The notes: generated by a model not told the origin, from the sequence alone. DNA of 9,196 nucleotides from Phycisphaerales bacterium (GCA_020054055.1 JAGVLZ010000335.1:1-9196); one strand, 5' to 3'. Shown: positions 1-5,585, counted from the first letter of the stretch. Translations and numbers: made by a program.

Positions 1-344
1 CCACCGGCACCATCGGCGGCCTCATCGGCATCGGCGGCGGGATCGTTTCGGTGCCGCTCGCCCAGGTCATCTGCAAAATGCCGCTCCGCAGCGCCATCGC
101 CGCCAGCGCATCAACCATGGTCTTTTCCTCGACGCTTGGCGCTGCGCTGAAACTCGCGACGCTGAGCCGACTCGGCGTCTCGTGGACCCAGGCCCTCGCC
201 ATCGCCGCCGCGCTCGCCCCCACCGCTCTCATCGGCGGCCACCTCGGCGCCGGACTGACTCACAAGGTCCCGGTGAACGCCATGCGACTCGTCATGGCGC
301 TCGTGCTGGTCGTCATGGCCGCAAGAATGTTCGGCCTGTTCTGA
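1..344 (+). CDS. TauE/SafE-family membrane transporter, C-terminal part (5' truncated)
   Basis: The reading frame is open from the left window edge (first full codon at base 3) to TGA at 342-344, giving about 113 residues. The visible protein starts with a glycine-rich stretch, GLIGIGGGIVSVPLAQ, which matches the G-x-x-G-I-G-G-G-x-x-x-V-P signature that opens each half of TauE/SafE proteins; I take this as the second half-repeat. It is followed by three or four hydrophobic segments (around IAASASTMVFSSTLGAAL, ALAIAAALAPTALIGGHLGA and LVMALVLVVMAA) and ends in MFGLF. Family members are inner-membrane permeases proposed to export or import sulfite, sulfoacetate or other organosulfur anions; the substrate cannot be read here. 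The gene converges on the small minus-strand gene at 361-546 with only 16 bp between stop codons. The family call is good; the function is open. Confidence 0.85.
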   Translation, partial: TGTIGGLIGIGGGIVSVPLAQVICKMPLRSAIAASASTMVFSSTLGAALKLATLSRLGVSWTQALAIAAALAPTALIGGHLGAGLTHKVPVNAMRLVMALVLVVMAARMFGLF

Positions 345-360
345 CCATCGGCCTGGCCGC

Positions 361-546
361 TCAGAAATCTTCCTCCGGCAGCGACCCCGCCTGCGCGGCC
401 TCTGGTCCTTCGCCCACCGCGCTCGGCCGCTCACCGGCCTCCGTCCGAGACTTCGCATCGAACACGCCGACGTTGTAAAGCGTGATCGCCCCCGACACGA
501 TCAGGCAGAGACTCGCGGCCAGTATCTTGAATCGATTGCTCGTCAT
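361..546 (-). CDS. Small one-helix membrane protein, paralogue of the gene at 634-849
   Basis: This encodes 61 residues. The frame continues upstream, but I chose the ATG at 544-546 because GGGAG stands 7 bases before it and because the protein then aligns from its first residues with the neighbouring small protein. A short polar N-terminus (MTSNRFK) precedes one hydrophobic segment (ILAASLCLIVSGAITLY), then NVGVF, a low-complexity acidic and Ala/Gly/Pro-rich tail, and the terminus AGSLPEEDF. The shape is that of an N-terminally anchored or signal-anchor peptide with a short exported tail. It follows its paralogue by 87 bp on the same strand, so the two are probably co-transcribed. I do not recognise a characterised family. 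The C-terminal motif AG-S/T-L-x-x-D/E-x-F shared with the neighbour argues that it is a real gene. Confidence 0.6.
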   Translation of the reverse strand: MTSNRFKILAASLCLIVSGAITLYNVGVFDAKSRTEAGERPSAVGEGPEAAQAGSLPEEDF

Positions 547-633
547 GGCGTCGCTCCCGTGAGCCGCGCATGGATAGGACGGCTCATCGTGATGAGACGC
601 GCCGTCGAAGCCCCGGTTCCGCCGCAAGTAGAC

Positions 634-849
634 TTAGAAGTTGTCCTTCTTCAGCGTACCGGCCGGGGGGGTGGCGTTTTCATCCGTCGTCGTCGTCGTG
701 GCATCGCCCGTGCCGCCAGTTTGGGCCGCGTTCTGCGTCGTCGGACGCTTCGCAGCGCCGCTGCCGAACAGCCCAAACTGGTTGGCGATGGCAACCCCCG
801 CGACGGCGAGAAAGATCACGGCGATAACGACCTTGGCTTTGTTGTTCAT
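634..849 (-). CDS. Small one-helix membrane protein, paralogue of the gene at 361-546
   Basis: This encodes 71 residues. The start is the ATG at 847-849, with AAGGA 3 bases and GGAG 12 bases upstream; longer in-frame starts would run into compositionally different sequence. A short basic N-terminus (MNNKAK) is followed by a hydrophobic helix (VVIAVIFLAVAGVAIA), then NQFGLFGS, a Thr/Ala/Gly-rich linker and the terminus AGTLKKDNF. The order of parts (helix, N-x-G-L/V-F, disordered linker, AG-S/T-L-x-x-D/E-x-F) is the same as in the gene at 361-546. The linker has five consecutive Thr encoded by five identical ACG codons (685-699), and two adjacent prolines are encoded within a C7 run (665-671), so its length may vary between strains. 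The gene begins 86 bp after the hydantoinase stop. Function unknown. Confidence 0.65.
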   Translation of the reverse strand: MNNKAKVVIAVIFLAVAGVAIANQFGLFGSGAAKRPTTQNAAQTGGTGDATTTTTDENATPPAGTLKKDNF

Positions 850-926
850 GGGTCCTTGATTCTCCGGGTCGCGTGGCAAACGCCCGCGACATGGGCCTAG
901 TTCGGGCAATGATAGCCGACTCGTCG

Positions 927-960
927 AAAAAAAGGCTACCGGCCGCGCGGCACAAGCCGG
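927..960 (-). terminator. Weak candidate intrinsic terminator at the hydantoinase 3' end
   Basis: Read on the minus strand, a short G+C stem (CCGGC at 956-960 paired with GCCGG at 939-943, with a further self-complementary GCCGCGCGGC inside) lies at the end of the hydantoinase gene. After the TAG stop comes a run of seven T (927-933). The order stem then T-run is right for a Rho-independent terminator, but five bases separate them and the stem is only 5 bp, so this is tentative. Confidence 0.3.
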
Positions 961-2324
961 CCCGTCCCCGGTTTCCCGACAAACTCGCCGTCCCGGGCCA
1001 TCACCCGCCCGCGAACCGTCACAACGCTCGCCCGCCCCTTCGTCTCCCACCCCTCGAACGCGGAATAGTCCGTCGCCATCTGGTGAGACTTCGCGCGGAT
1101 CGCCCCCCGATACCCAGGGTCATACACGACCAGGTCGGCATCGGCCCCCACCGCGATCGTCCCCTTGCCGTGCAGGCCGAAGACCCGCGCGGCCTGCGTG
1201 CTGGCCGCGTCCACAAACGTGTGCAGGTCGATCCGGCCGGTGCATACCCCGTGCGTGAAAAGCAAGTCAACCCGATTCTCGACGCTCGGGATGCCGTTGG
1301 GAATCTTGGTGAAATCGCCGGCCGGCGGCTTGCCCATCACCTTCTGCGTCTCGAAATCAAAAGGGGCATGGTCGGTGCCGACGGTGCTCACGGCCCGCGA
1401 GCGCAAGTGATTCCACATGCGCTCAGTCTGTTGCTTGTCCCGCAACGGCGGCGACATCACATACTTCGCCCCCTCGAAGCCCGGCCTCTCCGCGAACGAC
1501 TTGTCGAGGATCAGATGGGGCAACACCACCTCGATGTGGGCGTTCACTCCCCTCGATATCGCGCGCGTCGCCTCGCCCACCGCCTCATCGCACGACGTGT
1601 GAACGACATACACCTCCGCCCCCGTCAGTTCCGCGAAGGTCATCAGGTGATGCACACCCTCCGCCTCGACCCGCGGCGGACGCGAAGGCTCGTGCCACTC
1701 CGGCCCGGTCTTGCCCGCAGCCAGGAGTTGCGACTGGAGTTCCGAAACGAGCGTCTCGTTCTCGCAGTGAGCGGTGACAACAACTCCAAGTTCCTTCGCG
1801 AGGCGGAGCGTGTGGAACAGTTCGCGGTCATCGACCCCGAGCGCCCCCTTGTACGCGAGGAACACCTTGAACGACGTCACGCCGCGCTTCACGATCTCCC
1901 GAAACTGCCTCTCCACCGCGGGATCGAAGCGCGTCACCCCCATGTGGAACGAGAAATCGCAGGATGACACGCCGCTCGCCTTCGACAGCCACGTCTCGAA
2001 CGCGGCCATCGGCTCGTCGCCCTTGCCGGGACAGATCATCTCGATCAGCGTCGTCGTCCCCCCCACCAGCGCCGCCCTCGACGCCGTCTCCCAGGTGTCC
2101 TTCGCGTAGGTGCCCATGAAGGGGAGGTACACATGCACATGCGGATCGATGAAGCCGGGGAAGAGGTACTTGCCCGAGGCGTCGATGACTTCCGTTCCCG
2201 GCGCGCAGGACTTCGGGTCGATCGAACGCTCGATGCGAGTGATCTGCTCACCGACGCAATACACATCCGCGCCGTAGTCGTCGGTGCTTGTGATAATGCG
2301 AGGGTTCTTGAAAAGGAGGGGCAT
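936..2324 (-). CDS. hydA: Hydantoinase / dihydropyrimidinase (cyclic amidohydrolase)
   Basis: This encodes 462 residues, the usual length for D-hydantoinase/dihydropyrimidinase. These enzymes hydrolyse the ring of dihydrouracil, dihydrothymine or hydantoins to N-carbamoyl amino acids in the cytoplasm, with a binuclear metal centre. All expected landmarks are visible: the metal-binding GFIDPHVH (His62, His64); SFKVFLAYKG with the lysine expected to be carbamylated (Lys153) and the substrate-contacting Tyr158; His186 in TAHCEN; His242 in VVHTS; the YVMSPPLR loop; Asp318 in GTDHAPF; and NGIPSVENR. The C-terminus shows the usual amidohydrolase beta-sandwich return (KGTIAVGADADLVVYDP). I start at ATG 2322-2324, where the hydantoinase fold begins; the frame extends upstream only into the repeat at 2352-2404. 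No Shine-Dalgarno is seen before this ATG. The PreA-like gene upstream on the same strand supports a role in reductive pyrimidine breakdown. A dihydroorotase or allantoinase role is less likely because of the SFKVFLAYK and SPPLR motifs. Confidence 0.93.
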   Translation of the reverse strand: MPLLFKNPRIITSTDDYGADVYCVGEQITRIERSIDPKSCAPGTEVIDASGKYLFPGFIDPHVHVYLPFMGTYAKDTWETASRAALVGGTTTLIEMICPGKGDEPMAAFETWLSKASGVSSCDFSFHMGVTRFDPAVERQFREIVKRGVTSFKVFLAYKGALGVDDRELFHTLRLAKELGVVVTAHCENETLVSELQSQLLAAGKTGPEWHEPSRPPRVEAEGVHHLMTFAELTGAEVYVVHTSCDEAVGEATRAISRGVNAHIEVVLPHLILDKSFAERPGFEGAKYVMSPPLRDKQQTERMWNHLRSRAVSTVGTDHAPFDFETQKVMGKPPAGDFTKIPNGIPSVENRVDLLFTHGVCTGRIDLHTFVDAASTQAARVFGLHGKGTIAVGADADLVVYDPGYRGAIRAKSHQMATDYSAFEGWETKGRASVVTVRGRVMARDGEFVGKPGTGRLVPRGR

Positions 2325-2351
2325 GGGAACAGGGTAGCGAGGCGGATGCCC

Positions 2352-2404
2352 CCGCTCATTTCGTTCGGGGCTCGTACCGATACGAGCTCCGAACGAAGTG
2401 AGGG
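2352..2404. repeat. Left REP-like hairpin (inverted pair of half-sites)
   Basis: Arms at 2355-2376 and 2381-2402 (22 nt each) are inverted around a 4-nt loop (CCGA). Two positions do not match Watson-Crick: T2359 opposite G, and G opposite T2388. Both would be G-U pairs in RNA read from the plus strand. The core is TTCGTTCGGGGCTCGTA and its inverse. The same half-site recurs at 2412-2435 and twice at 3022-3076. Confidence 0.9.
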
Positions 2405-2411
2405 ATTGACC

Positions 2412-2435
2412 TACGAGCCCCGAACGAAGTGAGGG
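2412..2435 (+). repeat. Solo REP-like half-site before the RAYT gene
   Basis: This is a direct repeat of the right arm of the left hairpin (2381-2404), offset by 31 bp, and identical to the right arm of the downstream hairpin (3053-3076). It contains GAGCCCCGAACGAAGTGAGG. It ends 13 bases before the RAYT ATG, and its last bases merge into the ribosome-binding site. Confidence 0.88.
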
Positions 2436-2439
2436 AAGG
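2431..2439 (+). promoter_or_regulatory. RAYT ribosome-binding site overlapping the solo half-site
   Basis: GAGGGAAGG lies 9 bases before ATG 2449. Its first five bases are the conserved end of the REP-like half-site, so the repeat itself contributes to the translation signal. Confidence 0.55.
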
Positions 2440-2448
2440 TACATTCAC

Positions 2449-3018
2449 ATGATGCCGCCTCCCCTCGCCTATTTCCTGACATGGACCTGCTACGGACAGC
2501 GATTGCACGGCGACGCAAAGGGCTCCGTCGATTCGATGCACAACGTCGTCGGCACTCCCTACCTGCCGCCAGATGCCGCGAAATCCGCGAAGGCGCGAAG
2601 CCTCATGTCCGGCCCGCCTTTTCTCCTGACGGGCATGATGCGCCCGATCGTGCACCAAGCGATCAGGGGCCTGTGCGATGAGCGTCACTGGCGGATTGCC
2701 GCGTGCGATGCTCGCTCGACGCATGTTCACGTCGTCGTGGATTGCAAATCAGAAATGTCGCCCGAGCGGGCGCTGGCGTTCTTCAAGGCTCGTGCAACGC
2801 GGTCACTTCGAGATGCGAGATTGGTCGGCTCGGATGCGCGGCTCTGGACGTATCACGGCAGCACCCGATGGATTAACACCCTTCGAGGCCTGTACGGAGC
2901 GGTCGTCTATGTGAATGAGTGGCAGTCGGGCACAAAGCGACGAGCGCTTGAGGTGCATCGGGCGAAGATCAGGGCGATCTTCGCATCGTTCGGGCGCGCT
3001 CGGGCACGCGATGCGTAA
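2449..3018 (+). CDS. REP-associated tyrosine transposase (RAYT, IS200/IS605-type HUH-Y1)
   Basis: This encodes 189 residues, within the usual RAYT range. The N-terminus LTWTCYGQRLHGDAKGSVD is the typical opening of this subgroup (T-x-T-x-Y-G-x-x-L-x-G-D-x-x-G-S-V-D). The HUH metal-binding motif is His92-Val-His94 in THVHVVV. YHGSTRWINT is another family landmark, and Tyr154 in AVVYVNEWQ is the expected single nucleophilic tyrosine on the C-terminal helix. The residues needed for single-strand nicking and 5'-phosphotyrosine formation therefore seem intact. Family enzymes bind and cleave REP hairpins as single-stranded DNA. Two ATG codons stand in tandem at 2449 and 2452; I use the first, with GAGGGAAGG at 2431-2439 before it. 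REP-like hairpins flank the gene on both sides, the left 44 bp from its start and the right 4 bp after its stop. It is transcribed against its neighbours. Confidence 0.9.
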   Translation: MMPPPLAYFLTWTCYGQRLHGDAKGSVDSMHNVVGTPYLPPDAAKSAKARSLMSGPPFLLTGMMRPIVHQAIRGLCDERHWRIAACDARSTHVHVVVDCKSEMSPERALAFFKARATRSLRDARLVGSDARLWTYHGSTRWINTLRGLYGAVVYVNEWQSGTKRRALEVHRAKIRAIFASFGRARARDA

Positions 3019-3021
3019 AAG

Positions 3022-3076
3022 CCCCGCTCACTTCGTTCGGGGCTCGTATCAATACGAGCCCCGAACGAAGTGAGGG
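3022..3076. repeat. Right REP-like hairpin (perfect inverted pair)
   Basis: Arms at 3027-3049 and 3052-3074 are perfectly complementary over 23 bp with a 2-nt centre (CA). The core is CTTCGTTCGGGGCTCGTA and its inverse. It begins 4 bp after the RAYT stop and ends 8 bp before the end of the convergent preA-like gene, so it lies at the 3' end of both transcripts and could fold in either RNA. There is no T-run, so termination would not be classically intrinsic. Within each half, CCCCG and CGGGG can also pair alone (3022-3026 with 3038-3042), giving a smaller alternative hairpin. Confidence 0.92.
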
Positions 3077-3083
3077 TATGAGC

Positions 3084-4259
3084 CTACCTGCTCGCCAGTT
3101 TCTCGCTCTGCTCCACAAACTTCTCGCCCGTCCACTGCGTGTCCTTCGTGACCATCCCCGAGCGATGCGCCGCCTCCGCCGCCTTCACCTCCGCCTGAAG
3201 GCGGACCAAGTCCGCGTGCGTCGTGAAGTACTGAAGGCTCTTGCCCCGGAACTGCTCGATCGTCTCGAACCTGTGCTTTTCCATGAACGCGCTCAGCCCG
3301 GCGCAGAGGTCCTTGACCATCCCGTAGCCGTGCTTCATCACGCCGGTGCAGACCTGCACCGTGTGCCCGCCGAGCAGGATGAACTGCGCTGCATCGTCCC
3401 CCGTTTCGACGCCGCCGATGGTGCTGAGCGTGCGATCGGGGAACTCCCCTTTGATCGGCAGCGTGCCGTTGCTGGCGATCGACCGCCCGCTCCCGCCTCC
3501 GAACATCATCGTCCCCAGTTCCATGACCATCCTGAGCGCGATCGGCCGAACCGCGATGCAGGAGTACCCGCCGGGCACCGAGTACCCCTCGACCGTCGGC
3601 TCGGGGCGCAGCGTCTCAAGGTTCACGCTCGTGACGCACAGGATCGTGTTGATCGCGCTGACCCCCTCGCACCCCGCGCGGAGCGCCGCCCGCGCCGGCT
3701 CCTCGATGTGCGTGATATTCGGCGTCATCTTCGCCCACACCGGAATCTTCGCGACGGAGTTCACCCAGCCGCACACCTCTTCAAGGATCGCGGGGTCCTG
3801 CCCCATCGCGGCCCCCATGCGCCTCTCGGGCAACCCATGCGGGCACGAAAAGTTCAACTCGAACGCGTCCACCCCCGCGTCCTGGCAACGCTCCGTGATC
3901 TCGATCCATGCATCCTTGCGGTACTCCTCCATGATCGAAGCAATCAGAACCCCCTTCGGGTACTTGTCCTTGGTCTTCTTGAACTCGTCGATCCAGACAT
4001 CGAAGGGCCGGTCGCTGATCAGTTCGATGTTCTGCCAGCCGAAGACTTCCTTCGACTTCGCATCGCGCAGGCGGGCGTAGCGCGGCGCCACATTCACCAC
4101 TTTCGATGCGTCGAGGCTGATCGTCTTCGCGATGACCGCCCCCCACCCCTCGTCAAAGGCCTTCGCGATGACGTTCGCATTCGTGCCGGGCGGCCCGGAG
4201 CCGATGACGAACGGGTTGGGGAGTTTGAGGCCGTTGACGGTGAGGGAGAGGTTGGGCAT
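3084..4259 (-). CDS. preA: Dihydropyrimidine dehydrogenase PreA-like subunit, without ferredoxin domain
   Basis: This encodes 391 residues from ATG 4257-4259, with GGAG 7 bases upstream and a family-typical N-terminus (MPNLSLTVNGLKLPNPFVIGSGPPG). It is an FMN TIM-barrel of the dihydroorotate dehydrogenase/DPD class, expected to reduce uracil or thymine to the 5,6-dihydro form in the cytoplasm. Landmarks are KTISLD (residues 45-50), the active-site loop NFSCPHGLPERRMG (136-149) leading to MGQDP, AKMTPNIT (176-183), AINT (202-205), RPIALR (238-243), and the FMN phosphate region TIGGVETGDDAAQFILLGG with QVCTGVM. E. coli PreA and mammalian DPD carry two [4Fe-4S] clusters after the barrel. Here the last 70 residues are Lys/Glu/Ala-rich with no cysteine, so that domain is absent. 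The residue aligned with the mammalian catalytic loop cysteine is Met152. No PreT partner is in the window. The hydantoinase downstream on the same strand supports the pathway. Confidence 0.88.
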   Translation of the reverse strand: MPNLSLTVNGLKLPNPFVIGSGPPGTNANVIAKAFDEGWGAVIAKTISLDASKVVNVAPRYARLRDAKSKEVFGWQNIELISDRPFDVWIDEFKKTKDKYPKGVLIASIMEEYRKDAWIEITERCQDAGVDAFELNFSCPHGLPERRMGAAMGQDPAILEEVCGWVNSVAKIPVWAKMTPNITHIEEPARAALRAGCEGVSAINTILCVTSVNLETLRPEPTVEGYSVPGGYSCIAVRPIALRMVMELGTMMFGGGSGRSIASNGTLPIKGEFPDRTLSTIGGVETGDDAAQFILLGGHTVQVCTGVMKHGYGMVKDLCAGLSAFMEKHRFETIEQFRGKSLQYFTTHADLVRLQAEVKAAEAAHRSGMVTKDTQWTGEKFVEQSEKLASR

Positions 4260-4304
4260 GAGTGGCTCCGCGCGAGAATCCGACGAACCGGGCGCGAATA
4301 ACTC

Positions 4305-4310
4305 ATCATA
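4305..4310 (-). promoter_or_regulatory. Possible -10 element for the preA-like gene
   Basis: TATGAT on the minus strand, one base from TATAAT, lies about 45 bp before the preA-like start in the 86-bp gap after the GlmU-like gene. No convincing -35 element stands 16-18 bp upstream, so this is weak. Confidence 0.22.
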
Positions 4311-4329
4311 TCGACATCCAGCCCATTGA

Positions 4330-4346
4330 AGCCGGTAATCCCGGCT
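4330..4346 (-). terminator. Short hairpin immediately after the GlmU-like stop codon
   Basis: The minus strand reads AGCCGGGATTACCGGCT: a 6-bp perfect stem with a 5-nt loop, starting at the last base of the stop codon. It lacks a following T-run (TTCAATGG comes next). It may mark a 3' end or pause, or stabilise the upstream part of a processed transcript. Confidence 0.3.
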
Positions 4347-5551
4347 CACCCCACCAACCCCTTCAACCTCTTCGCATACGACGCGCTCATCTTCATCTTC
4401 CGCCGCGCCATCGCCGCCTCCGCCACCTCGACGAACTTCTCCCACCGGTACCGCTGTCTCCGCTCCTCCGTGATCCACTCGAAGCGGCCCACGCACGTCG
4501 GCGCATCCGCCTTCGCGATCATCGACCCCGTGCCGAAGACGCTCCCCGTCATGATCCGCGTCAGAATCGCGAACTTCACATGGTCCCCCACGATGCAGCC
4601 GAGGAACTTCAGCCCCGTGCGCACGCGCTTGTCGCCGTTGGAAGCCTGCGCGATCACTTCGCCGTAAGTATTCAACAGATTCGAGTTCGTCGTCCCCGCG
4701 CCGAAGTTCGCCCACTCGCCGACCCACGAATCTCCGAGGTGGCCGTCGTGCGCTTTGTTCGCGTACCCCTGCAAGATCGTCCCGCCCACCTCACCCGCGA
4801 CCTTGCACACCGGGCCGATCGCCGTGTGACCCTTGATGAGCGCCCGGTCGATCACCGTCGAACCCGCCCCGATATACGCCGGCCCCACGATCACGCTCCC
4901 CGGCCGGATCGTCGCGCCGTCGTCGATGACGATCCGCCCATGCTCCGCGTCCAGCACCACACCGGGATAGATCAGCGCCTCGGGGCTGATGTGGACCTGC
5001 TCCTCGTGGATCCCCACCACTCCAGGCGGCAGCGCCTGCGTCTTCCGCGTCGCGAGCGCCTCCAGATCAAACTCCATCGCCGCATCGCGGAACCGGATCA
5101 CGTCCCAGGGCTGCTCGAGCAGCATCGCCGACTTCGCCTCGCTCCGCTTCACTCCCTTTGGCAGCGACGCCGACCCGAGAAACGCCCTGGCATCCTTGAT
5201 CGTCAGACGCGCCGCGACCACCGAATCTCCCGACACGATCGCCGCGCCGTCCTCGAGCGAACCAAGCCCGATCGCGGCCGCCGCGCATCGCCCGTTCACC
5301 AGCAGGGCACCCTTCGCATCCTTCCCGAGCGACTTCGGATCGTTGACCGGAATCCCGAACTGCTCCCGCGAAATCGCCGCGAGACCATCGGGCGCCCACA
5401 CCCCCTTCAACTCCGCCTTCGCCTCGATCTTTAGGATGAGCGCGAGCCGCTCAAGGGTCGCCAGGGCCCCCGTCCGCACCGCGAACGACGGCCGCAAATC
5501 CGTCAGCGGACCGAGTGACTCCCCGTCATCAAACACGATCGCGATGGTCAT
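4346..5551 (-). CDS. Alternative GlmU-like sugar nucleotidyltransferase/acyltransferase
   Basis: This encodes 401 residues and resembles the 'alternative bacterial GlmU' group (the TIGR03991-type family) found in Bacteroidetes and planctomycetes. The N-terminal part (about 1-180) has the family's DLRPSFAVRTGALATLERL in place of the G-x-G-T-R-M signature of classical GlmU. The C-terminal part (about 186-350) is a left-handed beta-helix of hexapeptide repeats (ISPEALIYPGVVLD, VIDDGATIRPGSVIVGPAYIGAGSTV). It includes the diagnostic NKAHDGHLGDSWVG and FGAGTTNSNL, then GDHVKFAILTRIMTGSVFGTG. A basic helical tail follows. The likely role is making an activated hexosamine for the cell envelope, with acyl-CoA-dependent acetylation at the beta-helix and uridylyl transfer at the N-terminus; the substrate is not proven. 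The start is ATG 5549-5551, without a clear Shine-Dalgarno. It is divergent from the HAD gene across 47 bp and lies 86 bp before preA. Confidence 0.87.
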   Translation of the reverse strand: MTIAIVFDDGESLGPLTDLRPSFAVRTGALATLERLALILKIEAKAELKGVWAPDGLAAISREQFGIPVNDPKSLGKDAKGALLVNGRCAAAAIGLGSLEDGAAIVSGDSVVAARLTIKDARAFLGSASLPKGVKRSEAKSAMLLEQPWDVIRFRDAAMEFDLEALATRKTQALPPGVVGIHEEQVHISPEALIYPGVVLDAEHGRIVIDDGATIRPGSVIVGPAYIGAGSTVIDRALIKGHTAIGPVCKVAGEVGGTILQGYANKAHDGHLGDSWVGEWANFGAGTTNSNLLNTYGEVIAQASNGDKRVRTGLKFLGCIVGDHVKFAILTRIMTGSVFGTGSMIAKADAPTCVGRFEWITEERRQRYRWEKFVEVAEAAMARRKMKMSASYAKRLKGLVG

Positions 5552-5585
5552 GTCGTGAGTCTATCGGAATGCAATCCCCTCCCCG

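Larger units (their letters stand above)
2352..3076 (+). mobile_element. RAYT/REP cassette (REPtron-like)
   Basis: A unit of about 725 bp: long hairpin, solo half-site, REP-associated tyrosine transposase gene, long hairpin. It lies in the opposite orientation between two genes of one pathway (preA-like and hydantoinase). The edges are set by the outermost shared bases of the two hairpins (GCCCCGCTCA on the left of each, GAGGG on the right of each). No target-site duplication is evident, as expected for HUH/Y1 enzymes, which do not make them. Known RAYTs act on flanking REP hairpins and are usually domesticated single-copy genes; whether this one moves is unknown. Confidence 0.75.

Noticed and set aside
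583..596. CTCAT/ATGAG hairpin between the two small membrane-protein genes
   Set aside because: A 5-bp A/T-containing stem with a 4-nt loop is too small to claim a function, and there is no T-run.
873..1967. Long plus-strand open frame (364 codons) opposite the hydantoinase gene
   Set aside because: It is the antisense of a gene with all family motifs, reads as an Arg/His/Pro-rich low-information protein, and reflects codon bias in G+C-rich DNA.
2352..2435. Repeats considered as a CRISPR array
   Set aside because: Only three half-sites occur here, in mixed orientation with unequal spacing, and no cas genes are near; the RAYT neighbour explains them better.
2325..2444. N-terminal extension of the hydantoinase to a start at 2444
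   Set aside because: The extra 40 residues are a translation of the REP-like repeats and do not belong to the amidohydrolase fold.
3078..4301. Long plus-strand open frame (407 codons) opposite the preA-like gene
   Set aside because: Same reason: antisense shadow with Arg/Leu/His-rich composition and no recognisable domain.
4260..4727. N-terminal extension of the preA-like frame to a start at 4727
   Set aside because: The extension overlaps the GlmU-like gene, has a frame-shadow composition, and the ATG at 4259 has a Shine-Dalgarno and a family-typical N-terminus.
4262..5434. Long plus-strand open frame (390 codons) opposite the GlmU-like gene
   Set aside because: Antisense shadow; composition is dominated by Arg, His, Pro and Leu, and the opposite strand carries a clear beta-helix protein.
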